This document shows positions 35,634-44,865 of a DNA stretch of 64,000 bases, one piece after another. The notes beneath the pieces are model-generated. The model did not search any database, had not been told where the DNA came from, and saw only the letters and a list, made by a program, of their open reading frames with translations. How positions within the stretch are numbered: position 1 is the first letter of the stretch; each line of letters starts with the position of its first letter. Source of the DNA: Hyperoodon ampullatus (lineage: Eukaryota > Chordata > Mammalia > Artiodactyla > Ziphiidae); contig OX457064.1 of NCBI GenBank assembly GCA_949752795.1, positions 107,609,454 to 107,673,453 of the forward strand, in the 5' to 3' direction. The position numbers were made by a program, and so were the translations under genes.

Positions 35634-35874
35634 TCCCATTCTTTTGTGTATATACCCACAAGTTAGAGCTGCCGGATCACATGGTAGTTCTGTTTTTAAT
35701 TTTTTGAGGACCTAGAATACCATTTTCCCCAGTGGCTACTTAGCCATCCCAAAGGGTGTGAGGTGGTAAACAGTCAACAGGGGATTTTTGTCCCAGAGCT
35801 GGAATCCTCTCACCCTGGCTTGTCTTTTCACTTTCATAACTGTGTTTTTTGAAAAACAAAAGTTTTTATTTTTA

Positions 35875-36080
35875 TTTTTTTTTATTTTTGAGTTCGCGGG
35901 CCTCTCACTGCTGTGGCCTCTCCCGTTGCGGAGCATAGGCTCCAGACGCGCAGGCTCAGCGGCCATGGCTCATGGGCCCAGCCGCTCCGCGGCATGTGGG
36001 ATCTTTCCGGACTGGGGCACGAACCCACGTCCCCTGCATTGGCAGACGGACTCTCAATCATTGTGCCACCAGGGAAGCCC
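35875..36080 (-). mobile_element. Short-type CHR SINE nested in the old L1M
   Basis: The complete reversed copy lies between duplicated AAAAGTTTTTATTTTTA (35858-35874 and 36081-36097). Confidence 0.92.
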
Positions 36081-36390
36081 AAAAGTTTTTATTTTTAATG
36101 AATCCAATTTATCAATTTTTTTATTTTATGGCAAATGCTTTTTGTGTCTGTACAAATAATCTCTGCCTATGAAAGTCTCAAAGATTTTCACCTGTGTTTT
36201 CTTCTAGAAGTTTTATAGTTTTAGGTTGACATTTGGGTCTGTGACATGTTTTGAGTTCATTTTTGTGTTTGGTGTGAGATAAGTTTTGGTTGTTTTCAGT
36301 GCCTGTCCAGTTCCAATATTTGTTAAAAGTCTCTCCTCTGCCTATTGATTTATCCCAGCACCTTTGTAGAAAATAAACTGACCATATATC

Positions 36391-36960
36391 ACATCACTAT
36401 TTCAAATTCACATAATTCAAGTGGGTTTAAATTGTGGTTACTCTGTTTATTGCTCTGTGTAGTTGGCTGCATTGATTCTAGAGAAATCCATTTGCAAACT
36501 ACAAACACAAAAGGAGCTAATTTATATATAAGGTATAATTTATCTGTAAAGCGTACCCTTCAGGGCTTGAGGAAGGGGAGTGGATTCCTATAATGGATCA
36601 TGGAGCCTACTGTGTGTTAGCTCAGCAGTTTACAAATAGTGACAGTTCTGAAATTGTAAGTAGTAGCGGGGGATGAGCCTGAGTGTTCCTGCAGCTCCAG
36701 CTGCATCTCACCTCAGGGTTGAAGCTCTCCAGGACGGCACCCCCTGCCCCAGAACTCCGGGATTTGCTAACTGGTGGCTATTTATTGAGCACCTGCCAAG
36801 AATGTCACTGGAGCTGCGAACGGCATGCGGGTCAGTTGCTGAGCACGATGAACTAAATAACAAACCACTTATGGGTATTTTGTTACTTAAATTACTCTAA
36901 TGCATCATTTCTGACTGCCATGGTATTGGTCAGCCAGATAGGGATGAAAGAAAAGCCACT
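36391..36960. other. AT-rich intergenic DNA, nothing recognised
   Basis: A weak L2-like phrase (TATTTATTGAGCACCTGCCA) is at about 36779; no gene. Confidence 0.4.
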
Positions 36961-37103
36961 GTTTTTTTAAAAAAATTTGAAGTATAGCTGATTTACAATG
37001 TTTCAGGTGTACAGAAAAGTGATTCAGTTATACATATATATATGCATATATATACTTTTCAGATTCTTTGCCATTATAGGCTATTACAAGATATTGAGTA
37101 CAG

Positions 37104-37270
37104 GGACTTCCCTGGCGGTCCGGTGGTGCAGACTTTGCCTTCCAGTGCAGGGGGTGCGGGTTCGATCCCTGGTTGGGGAGCTAAGATCCCACATGCCTCG
37201 TGGCCAAAACACCAAAACATAAAACAGAAGCAATATTGTAATAAATTCAATAAAGCCTTAAAAAAAAAAG
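37104..37270 (+). mobile_element. CHR-1-type SINE (first at a reused target)
   Basis: The head GACTTCCCTGGCGGTCCGGTGG and the long tail AGAAGCAATATTGTAATAAA, ATTCAATAAAGCCTT plus poly-A are present. It is flanked by ATATTGAGTA (37091) and GTATTGAG (37271). Confidence 0.88.
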
Positions 37271-37278
37271 GTATTGAG

Positions 37279-37583
37279 GGCTTCCCTGGTGGCGCAGTGG
37301 TTAAGAATCCATCTGCCAATGCAGAGGACACGGGTTCGAGCCCTGGTACAGGAAGATCCCACATGCCACGGAGCAGCTAAGCCCGCACACCACAACTACT
37401 GAAGCCCGCGCGCCTAGAGCCTGTGCTCTGCAATGAGAGAGGCCACCGCAATGAGAAGCCCGCACACTGCAACAAAGAGTGGCCCCTGCTTGCTGCAACT
37501 AGAGAAAGCTCACGTGCTGCAACGAAGACCCAACACAGCGAAAAATAATAAATAAATAAACTAGATAAATTTATTAAAAAAAC
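37279..37583 (+). mobile_element. CHR-2-type SINE, long form (second at the same target)
   Basis: It is complete from GGCTTCCCTGGTGGCGCAGT to a TAAATAAATAAACTAG tail. It is flanked by GTATTGAG (37271-37278) and GATATTGAGT (37585). Confidence 0.9.
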
Positions 37584-37861
37584 AGATATTGAGTGTAGTT
37601 CCCTGTGCTACGTAGTAGGTCCTTGCTGTTTACCTCTTTTATATACAGAGTGTGTACCTGTTCATCCCGAATTCCTAATTTATCTCCCCCGTTCCCCTTT
37701 TGTAACCAGAAGTTTGTTTTCTAGGTCTGTGAGTCTGTTTCCGCTTTGGAAATAAGCTCATTTGTGTTGTATTTTAGATTCCACATATAAGTGATATCAT
37801 ATGGTATTTGTCTGTCTCTCTCTGACTTACTTTGCTTAGTGTATGATAATATCTACGTCCA

Positions 37862-38000
37862 GGGAATTCCCTGGTGGTCCAGTGGTTAGGACTCGGTGCG
37901 ACCCCTGCCAAGGGCCCGGGTTCAATCCCTGTCAGGGAACTAAGATCCCACAAGCCTCACAGTGTGGCAAAAAACAAACAAAACAAAACAAAACAAAAAA
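37862..38000 (+). mobile_element. CHR-1-type SINE
   Basis: The head GGAATTCCCTGGTGGTCCAGTG, TCAATCCCTGTCAGGGAACT and a (CAAAA)n tail are present. The L1 target phrase is duplicated as ATCTACGTCC before and CTCTAGGTCC after, both diverged. Confidence 0.85.
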
Positions 38001-38090
38001 CTCTAGGTCCCTCCATGTTGTTGAAAATGGCATTATTTCATTTCTTTTTACGGCTGAGTGATATTGCATTGTGTGTATGTACCACATCTT

Positions 38091-39230
38091 CAGCCATTGG
38101 TATTAATAAGAACCTAAAGAGAAGGTGTAGCATCGGCTGGCTTTTGTTTCTAGGTTTGGGGTGTAGTGTCTTTCTGTGGCTCTTCACAGCGATGCTGAGT
38201 GATGCCTGCAGTGAGTGGAAGACGTTTCCGGGTCAGCATGGAATCGCTTTGTGAAGGCATCGCTTACTATGATCCTCACCTCATCGCACCTGGTCTCCAT
38301 GCTGGGCAGGTGTTCTGAGCCGGGGAGTGGACTCTGGGGAGTCCTGGGACACAGGCCCGGTGGCTCCTTCCTGGCAGGAGCTCCAGTCTCTCCATGAGGG
38401 AGGGAGGGAGGGGGGCGTTACCTGCCACGGGGCTGAGCGTGGACGTGGGGTCCTGGTTCATGGGGGCTGGCCCCCTGCGTGTTTCATGTTCAAGAAACCT
38501 GCTCAGGTGGAACAGGCCTGTCTGTGAGGATGTCAGGGAAGGCAAGGCCTGAGAAGCAACGTCACGGCTCATTTCACGATGAGCAGAGTGTGGCTTATCC
38601 GGGTTAAAAGAGCCCTGAGTCAGCGCAAAGCTGCACAGCACGGGCGCCATGAGCGGGCCTGGCCCACTTTCAAGGTCGGCAGACAAAGCATGCTTTGTCG
38701 CCTGAATCAGGAAGTACGTCACCCCTGACAGCAGACATTTCGCGAGTGAGACATGTGTGGACGCGGGGCCCGGTAGTTACCAGGACTCCTCTTTTCCCAG
38801 GTCTGTTTATCCTCGACGTGAATCCATTCTCACTGCCCAAGATGCAGACAGCCAGGTGGACGGATTGACTCTCAGGTCTTCTGCTTCCCAGGGCCGACCT
38901 CCAGTCGTTTCCTCCTCCCGTGCACCCCTCCTCCGCCCTCGCCTCCCCCGCACGCTGATCTTGTGCAAAATTTATAAGCTACAGAAAAGTTAAAAAAAAA
39001 AAAACAGTAGGAGGAATATTTTATACTTTTCACTTAGACGCGTCAGTTCTTACCATTTCACCACGGCTCCTTTGCCTCTCCCCATACATACGAACACGCA
39101 CGTCCTGAGTCTGCAGCTCCCTTCAGGGACGGCCTTCTGCTCTCCTTTCCTCCGTAGAACCAAAGCCACTAGGCGACCAGTGTTGTCACCTGCAAGGGGA
39201 GCATGCTACTTAAGATGTTGGGTTCTTTTT
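38091..39230. other. Intergenic DNA, nothing recognised
   Basis: The left part is GC-rich with short frames up to 148 codons, plus a short A-run at 38991-39004 after TATAAGCTACAGAAAAG. No gene. Confidence 0.4.
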
Positions 39231-39231
39231 T

Positions 39232-39443
39232 TTAATCCTTTTTTTTTTTTCCCGGTACGCAGGCCTCTCACTGTTGTGGCCTCTCCCGTTGCAGAGCACA
39301 GGCTCCAGACGCGCAGGCTCAGCGGCCATGGCTCATGGGCCCAGCCGCTCCGCGGCATGTGGGATCTTCCCAGACCGGGGCACGAACCCGTGTCCCCTGC
39401 ATCGGCAGGTGGACTCTCAACCACTGCGTCACCAGGGAAGACC
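39232..39443 (-). mobile_element. Short-type CHR SINE
   Basis: Complete reversed copy after a T-run; the final word is mutated (CGTCACCAGGGAAGACCC). I could not define a clean TSD. Confidence 0.87.
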
Positions 39444-40935
39444 CTCCCGTCTGTTTTTAAGGGAAGGTATAAATCCTTCCTATTCGAGGTGAGTTCCTCT
39501 ACCTTTATGCTGGGTTCCAATCCTCCAGACTCCTCGAGAATGACTTTAACCCTCTCTTTCTCTCCAGCATCATCAATTCCTTTTCTGTCCATGAGCTCTT
39601 TGATTAGAAACATGCAGGAGTGTCCTCAAGGTAACAACCAGAAACAAACACAACAAAACCAGATAAACACCAAGGCTTCACTTGACTTTCCCTTTCTGGG
39701 TATTGTCTTTCTTCCCTTCTCTGTTGGGGACACATCTTTCTGACTGCTGCCTGGGTTCCCCATAAAGCACCCCTCTGTAATCCAGTCTCCTGCAATTACT
39801 CCATCAAAGGCCACCAACACTTGAACCATGAATGTTTCTCAGCTCTCGTCCTTTTTTTTTTTTTTTTGACTTGATGATGTTAACTAAGCTTTTTTCGGAA
39901 ATTCCTTCTTCTCCTAGCGCAGCACACACCATTTTCTAGGGCTCTCTACTGCCTGCTGTTCTCTCAGCTTCTCTTTCTTTTCCCACAGCAACGAGGCTCT
40001 TAAACCTTGATTTGCAGCTTTGATAGGTCTTTGAAGTCCCAGGTAACCCGTGACAGTGTCTGCTGGGTACTTTCAGCAGATCCCCATTGTCACCTTTCTC
40101 CCCACGGCCAGCGTCCTCGCTCTCTCTTCTCCGCCCAGACCGGCTCTTCCTCCTGGTTAAAACCTTCGCAGGTGGTGGAACTGAGTTTTCCTTTCGCCTT
40201 TCCTTCACCCCACCACACCTAGTCAAACACAGATGCTCAAGATTTTTCTTCTATAACCCGGAAACACTTCCAAGGCTTCACAGTCACCATTTCCTTTCAT
40301 TGTCCAATTAAATAACTTGAGTCTCCCTCTAAAGTGACCGCAAGAAGTCCAGAACCCGTCCCCTCACAGGGCTCCTCTTCCAGGGTCCCCAGGCTGAGAC
40401 CCGTTCAGTGGTCACTGCACACAGGCCCTGCCCCCTCCTTCATTTCTCAAGGGTGCCTTTCACACACACAAAGATACCACCAGGCTGTAAAGATTGATAA
40501 ACATTTCTGAAGACCTGAGATGTTACAAAAGGAATGAAAAAGCTTGGAAACTGCTTTATAATTGGACATCAGCGATCACTGTTTCTCAGGTCCCTGGGCC
40601 CCAGGCTGGGCCCTTCCTGCAAGGCTGCCCCTTCCAGCCGTCCTCCCTTCTCAGGCCTCTACTGCCCCACCCCCAGTGCTTCGGTCTTGTCCACCTTCTT
40701 CAGTTAAAACTGTCGCAACTTTTGCAAAGATGCTCTTCCCCACAAAGAAGTCTCACCCATCACACGGCCCCTCAGTCTGCCTCTCTTTCCTCTAGACCTT
40801 GTTGATATCCTTACCTTCGCATAACCGAAAAAGAGCTTTTTCCTTCTGAAGTAAGACTCCCGTTGCCATTCCTACAACGTGGAACAGCTTTAGTTTTGAA
40901 AATAGCACTATTTACTTATTTATTCATTCATTTAT
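39444..40935. other. Intergenic DNA, nothing recognised
   Basis: Pyrimidine-rich stretches and short frames on both strands. No repeat that I can name. Confidence 0.4.
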
Positions 40936-40939
40936 GTTC

Positions 40940-41672
40940 TTGGCTACCCTTGGAAATGTTTCCTCTGTCTGGAACTCTCTCCATCCACGCAGGGCTTCAA
41001 ATATTAATTCCTACCTATCTTTCAAAACTCACTCAAGATTGGCCTCTTCTGAGATGCTTTTCCTTTTTTTTTTATTTTATAAATTTATTTATTTATTTAC
41101 TTTTGGCTGAGCTGGGTCCCCGTTGCTGCATGCAGGCCCTCCCTAGCTGCATTGAGTGGGGCTACTCTTCGCTGCGGTGCGCGGGCCTCCCATTGCCGTG
41201 GCTTCTCTTGTTGCAGAGCACCGGCTCCAGGCACGCGGGCCTCAGTAGTTGAGGCTCGCAGGCTCTAGAGTGCAGGCTCAGTAGTTGTGGCGCACGGACT
41301 CAGTCGCTCCGCAGCATGTGGGATCCTCCCGTACCAGGGACCGAACCCGTGTCCCCTGCATTGGCAGGCAGACCCCCAACCACTACACCACCAGGGAAGC
41401 CCTGAGATGCTTTTCTTGATCAGTCCCCCCCTCCCCGCAGCCCTCATTCTCATCCTGGTTTGGATGTCTCTCCTCTGGGCCTGGAGGCTGTAATCTTAGA
41501 TCTTAATAGCTCTGGCTACACCACCCTGGAACCTCCGGTTTATGGACCTGTCTTCCTCACTGGACGGGAAGGTCCTGGACAGAACGAGTCCTACCTTCTT
41601 TTACGTGCGCCTGGGGAACAGCATAGCGCTGGTATACAGTAGGTGTTCAACATATGCGCACGAAATGGGGAA
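40940..41672 (+). repeat. L2 LINE 3' end, split by a SINE
   Basis: GGAAATGTTTCCTCTGTCTG, CCTATCTTTCAAAACTCACT and GATTGGCCTCTTCTGAGATG lie before the SINE; GACGGGAAGGTCCTGGACAG and ATACAGTAGGTGTTCAACAT after it. This is the ordered L2 3' end. Confidence 0.72.
41066..41402 (-). mobile_element. CHR-2-type SINE, long form, nested in L2
   Basis: Complete reversed copy with TSD TGAGATGCTTTTC(C/T)T at 41050-41064 and 41403-41417. Confidence 0.9.
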
Positions 41673-42478
41673 ATGAAAATACACTCATGCTTATCTCACC
41701 GCTGTATTTCAATCTCTCACCACTTCACGCCACACTACTACGGAGTTCTGGAGGACTCATGGTTTCAACTTCATAAACCTGATTTTATTAGTTTTGAAAG
41801 GTAATAATAAATAAAATTAAAATGTTTTATATGTAACGCAAAAGTTCAAACAATACTTAAAATCAGAAAGAAGAAAGTGAGAATTACGTGAAATACTCAT
41901 TATTGAGTATTCTTCCAGTTTTCTGTGTGTCTAGGTTGAAGTAGCAGAATATGCCATCCCAGAATATGCCTCTTTGGTATAAGGATTACTTTCAGCCATT
42001 CTTTTTTTTTTTTGAGAAACTGCAGGAGCAGAAGAAACTCTGAGAACAGAGTAGAAATTTACCCTTTTGTAGGGAAATTTACATTTATAAGGGAAATCTC
42101 CATTTCTAACACATCTCCCCCTCTGTACCCGGAAAGGGAGGATGATTCTAAATCACAGAATCGCTTATCCATGGAGAAGGCAGCAGACTGAAATCTGCGT
42201 AACAACATTATCCTCGTTTTCTGTGCTTTTCCTTGGAACCTCCCTTAACTGGCTCTCCTCCCCCTCCCCCTCCCCCAACATCTTTATTTGAAGATGGTGT
42301 TTAAAATGATGGCTTGGATACCTCCTGGAGTTTACTAAATTTTCCTGGTGTCTCCCATGTATACCTGAGGTATACATGTTAATAAACTTGCATTTGTTTT
42401 TTTTCCTGTATCTGTCTTTTATTATAGGGAGTCTTAGCTAAGAACTCAAAAGCAAAGAGGGAAAAATATGTATATGTT
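41673..42478. other. AT-rich intergenic DNA with a C-rich run
   Basis: The C-rich run CCTCCCCCTCCCCCTCCC is at about 42258-42276. No gene or named repeat. Confidence 0.4.
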
Positions 42479-42503
42479 CACACACACACACACACACACA
42501 CAC
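42479..42503. repeat. (CA)n microsatellite
   Basis: Twelve pure CA units. Confidence 0.95.
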
Positions 42504-42951
42504 GAATACGATTTTACAAAAATGGGATCACTATATCAATAATGCATCTTGGATACATTTGATGTTAATAAGTATAACTACATTATTATTTTTATGGCCT
42601 GCAGAGTATTCCTGATAAGGAGGAAATGATTACCTGCAAAGTTGTGATCAATAACCTTGCATGTACTTTTTTCGTTCACTCTCTGTTCTTGCATTATTGC
42701 CTCAGGGCAAATTTTTACAAATGTTATTCTTCGATCAAAGATACATTTCGCAGTAGAGCAATAATTGTTAAACTGTCTCAGTTTACAGTTATTCGGGACC
42801 TTCACCTTTGGTTCCTGGACTCACAGGTGGGCTTGGCAGGATGTGTGTGCGCGCACGCCTGTGTCTACAAATTTTCTCCTATCACTTGCACATTTTGCTG
42901 GGGAGAAGTCCATGCCTTTTTATCAGTTTCTCCGAGAGGCCATGACACAGA

Positions 42952-43072
42952 AGAGCTGTGATTTACTGAGTATCTCTATGTGCCAAACATGGAGCCAAGC
43001 ACATACAATTAACCTTCACATGAAGCCTTTATCCCCATTTTACACATGAGGAAACAAAGTCACAGAGCCGCC
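42952..43072 (-). repeat. MIR SINE fragment
   Basis: TTTACTGAGTATCTCTATGT, GCCAAACATGGAGCCAAGCA and CCCCATTTTACACATGAGG are the reversed MIR in order. Confidence 0.8.
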
Positions 43073-43974
43073 CTCCTCTTCCAGACCTCCTGCAAACCAC
43101 AGATTCGTCACGGCCTGGCTTCCCTTGCCTGCCAGGTAACAGCCCAAGGCCTTTCCAACTGTCTTCCGAGGCCAACCAGCCTCCCCACGCCTCTCCAAAG
43201 GCCTTCCACTCCAGATCAGATCCTTGGGGTTCCATGTTGAAGCGACTTCCATTGGAGTAGTTTCCAGCAGCACCGCTATCTGGGCTAACGCTAATTTTGG
43301 AATAAGTCTTTAATCTTTGAAGATCTTCTCTGTTGTCCGCAAAGAGCTCCTTAAACATGGAGTATTATCTAATTTTCAGGGTGTTTGTTCCCCCGGAACG
43401 CCGAGAGATGCCTTGTTGGTACCGGCTGGTTTTTCTCCTGACACAGTTAACTCACTGCACTGGCAGACGTTTTAATAAGTAAATATTTACTTAGTTTTTG
43501 GAGGAAGACCAAGCTTTCTGTGGCTAGCCTACTATTTAGACTCCTCGTCTCTGTGCTGCCTGCATTCCGAGGTTAGCTCCCAATTGCGTTAAGTAGGGAC
43601 TCATTTAAATGTGAGCTGTCACACGACAGTACTGTCAACCCAGGGAGGGAAAGAAAACCCCGGGGACCGGCTGGCAGGTAGGGTTGCATGCGGCGGAGCC
43701 AGGTGCGCAGGCGCTGAAGGAAATTCCAGCCCCGCCGAGGTCATCTCAGCTTCACCAGGAGTTGCTGACACCCAACACCGCTGTGCCTCCCCTGACCAGG
43801 GATTTCTATAACCTACCAAAGGAGGGAATGGAGAATTGACTCCGAATAAAACAGTTTTCTTTTGCTAACTGGTCACGTGCTGGTCACCTGCTAAGAAGTA
43901 GGTGCGTAACACAGGGAGGGTTTACACAAGAACCCGCTCCTCAAAATACGGTCTCTGATCTCAAGTAGGAAGAA
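43073..43974. other. Upstream flank of the DNAJB6 island
   Basis: Mixed sequence without a named repeat apart from the adjacent MIR. It probably holds distal promoter elements; only one E-box is pointed out. Confidence 0.4.
43871..43880. promoter_or_regulatory. E-box CACGTG upstream of the CpG island
   Basis: GGTCACGTGC contains a palindromic CACGTG (43874-43879) flanked as in USF/TFE-type sites. It lies about 100 bases outside the island. A single 6-base motif is weak evidence. Confidence 0.25.
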
Positions 43975-44163
43975 CAAGGCCCACGGCCCCCCCGGCTCTC
44001 CAGGGGACCAGGCAAATGGCGGTCAGCGGCCCACCCCTTGGGCCCCGGGTACACACGCCGGCCGCGCACACCCACCGACAAAACCCCACGCGCGCCGCCG
44101 TCGGGAGCCGGCGACGGGGCCTCGACTGCGCACGCGCACTGCCCGCCGCATCCCGGGCCGCGC

Positions 44164-44178
44164 AGAACCTTCGGGAAG
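44164..44178. promoter_or_regulatory. Perfect three-unit heat-shock element (HSF1 site)
   Basis: Three contiguous, alternately oriented 5-base units read aGAAc, cTTCg, gGAAg, which is the exact nGAAn-nTTCn-nGAAn pattern that binds trimeric HSF1. It sits roughly 100-120 bases upstream of the presumed start of an Hsp40 gene. Function is inferred from motif and position; binding is not shown. Confidence 0.7.
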
Positions 44179-44180
44179 GC

Positions 44181-44198
44181 GGGGGCGGAGGGGGCGGC
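44181..44198. promoter_or_regulatory. Two adjacent GC boxes (Sp1/KLF)
   Basis: Two GGGGCGG cores lie side by side between the heat-shock element and the NRF1 site. They are typical Sp1/KLF sites, but such motifs are frequent in any CpG island. Confidence 0.5.
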
Positions 44199-44208
44199 CG
44201 GGGGCAGG

Positions 44209-44218
44209 GCGCATGCGC
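44209..44218. promoter_or_regulatory. NRF1 site, perfect palindrome
   Basis: The ten bases GCGCATGCGC are the full palindromic NRF1 consensus, common in CpG-island promoters of housekeeping genes. A second, weaker NRF1-like site (TGCGCACGCGCA) is at 44127-44138. Confidence 0.6.
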
Positions 44219-44232
44219 GGCGTCAGGGCCGG

Positions 44233-44277
44233 GCGGAAGTCTCGTCACCGCGCGGCCGCCGCGTGACGCACTTCCTG
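44233..44277. promoter_or_regulatory. ETS pair and CRE-like site near the likely start site
   Basis: GCGGAAGT at 44233-44240 and CACTTCCTG at 44269-44277 are ETS-family (GABPA/ELK) motifs in opposite orientation. A CRE-like GTGACGCA lies between them at 44263-44270. ETS motifs close to the start site are common in TATA-less promoters; this suggests transcription starts at or shortly after 44275. Confidence 0.5.
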
Positions 44278-44279
44278 TT

Positions 44280-44420
44280 TGTTGTTGGAGAAAGGAGAGA
44301 AAGGAAAGCGCGAGGACCGTCGCAGCCCAGCCGCAACCGCCAGCCGAGCCGCCGTGTCGGAGTCGAGGAGCCCCGGTCGCCGCTCCGCTGCGTCTTCCGC
44401 CGCCGGCTCCTGCATCCTCG
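44280..44420 (+). other. DNAJB6: DNAJB6 exon 1, non-coding 5' UTR
   Basis: The 3' end is set by a strong splice donor (CTCG then gtgaggg) directly after 44420. The exon is placed inside the CpG island, just downstream of the ETS/CRE-like promoter motifs. It is GC-rich and has no ATG in good context before the donor. The partner acceptor is at 61606, in front of the start-codon exon. The 5' end is inferred only from the position of the promoter motifs and may be off by tens of bases; several start sites are likely in a TATA-less CpG promoter. Confidence 0.65.
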
Positions 44421-44516
44421 GTGAGGGCCTCCAGCGGCCGGTGGGGCGGGCCCGGCGGCCCACCTGACGCTGGCCCTGGCCGCGGCGGGCCCGGGGGCCG
44501 GGCTTGGTGTGAGACC

Positions 44517-44566
44517 GGGGTCGGGGGCGCGGGGGCGCGGGGGGCAGGCGGGGGGCAGGCCGGGGG
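44517..44566 (+). other. G-quadruplex-forming G-run cluster at the start of intron 1
   Basis: At least six runs of four or more G with short loops lie on the transcribed-sense strand, about 100 bases downstream of the exon 1 donor. The pattern satisfies the usual G4 rule many times over, so a quadruplex in the DNA or the nascent RNA is plausible. Confidence 0.6.
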
Positions 44567-44865
44567 CCGCGTGTGGGGCCGGGGTCCAGCTCGCTCTTCG
44601 CGGTCCCTTCCCCCGGGCCCCTCCGCCTGTCCTGGGGGGTTCTCTCCTCCCCGCGTCCTGGGGGCCGCGCGCCGGTTGTTGCGGGCGGGGGCGGGGCGGC
44701 GCTGCCGCGTGGGAGGCTGGGGTTTCACTCGGTTTTAGGGCCCCACATAGGCCTGAAGCCAGGAGGAGGTAGGTGTGCAGGAAGAGTAGAGGCTCGTGGG
44801 AGGCCGCGCTGTCTAGTGCGGAGACCGGGAAGCGGGCGGGGGACGCGAGGCCGCGTGTCGGGAAC

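Larger units (their letters stand above)
34076..36390 (-). mobile_element. Old L1 (L1M), ORF2/3' region, split by a younger L1
   Basis: The left part (34076-34562) reads as reversed L1M 3' end: TGGTAAAATACACTTAACAT, CATTTCCCTGAGCATAATGT, ATATTCCATTGTGTGGACGG. The text resumes at about 35634 with GTATATACCCACAAGTTAG and continues through reversed ORF2 (GTTTTGAGTTCATTTTTGTG, TGTCCAGTTCCAATATTTG) to about 36390. Sequence identity to consensus is low. Confidence 0.8.
36964..38090 (-). mobile_element. L1 3' region with three nested SINEs
   Basis: Reversed L1 3' UTR (AGTATAGCTGATTTACAATG, GATTCAGTTATACATATAT, CCCTGTGCTACGTAGTAGGT) runs to the ORF2 end (GGCTGAGTGATATTGCATTG). About 530 bases of L1 remain once the SINEs are removed. 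Confidence 0.88.
43975..44865. promoter_or_regulatory. DNAJB6: CpG island and TATA-less promoter of DNAJB6
   Basis: CpG density rises sharply at about 43980 and falls off after about 44860, against a CpG-poor background on both sides. The island contains exon 1 and its donor, NRF1-type, ETS, GC-box and CRE-like motifs and a heat-shock element, but no TATA box. This is the usual form of a housekeeping promoter with dispersed start sites. Such islands are often bidirectional, so an antisense transcript running left from here is possible, but no gene is visible there. Confidence 0.85.

Noticed and set aside
39072..39743. 223-codon frame on the + strand
   Set aside because: Its centre is a reversed CHR SINE; the same peptide (CGIFPDRGTNPCPLHRQ type) recurs in every reversed SINE of the window.
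44016..44160. An upstream coding exon of DNAJB6
   Set aside because: The recognised protein starts at 61634 in a strong Kozak context with the canonical MVDYYEVLGV start, so no upstream coding exon is needed.
43961..44738. Overlapping 255- and 240-codon frames on both strands of the CpG island
   Set aside because: They arise from CpG-island composition. The + frame runs through the exon 1 splice donor, and both are Pro/Arg/Gly-rich without a motif.
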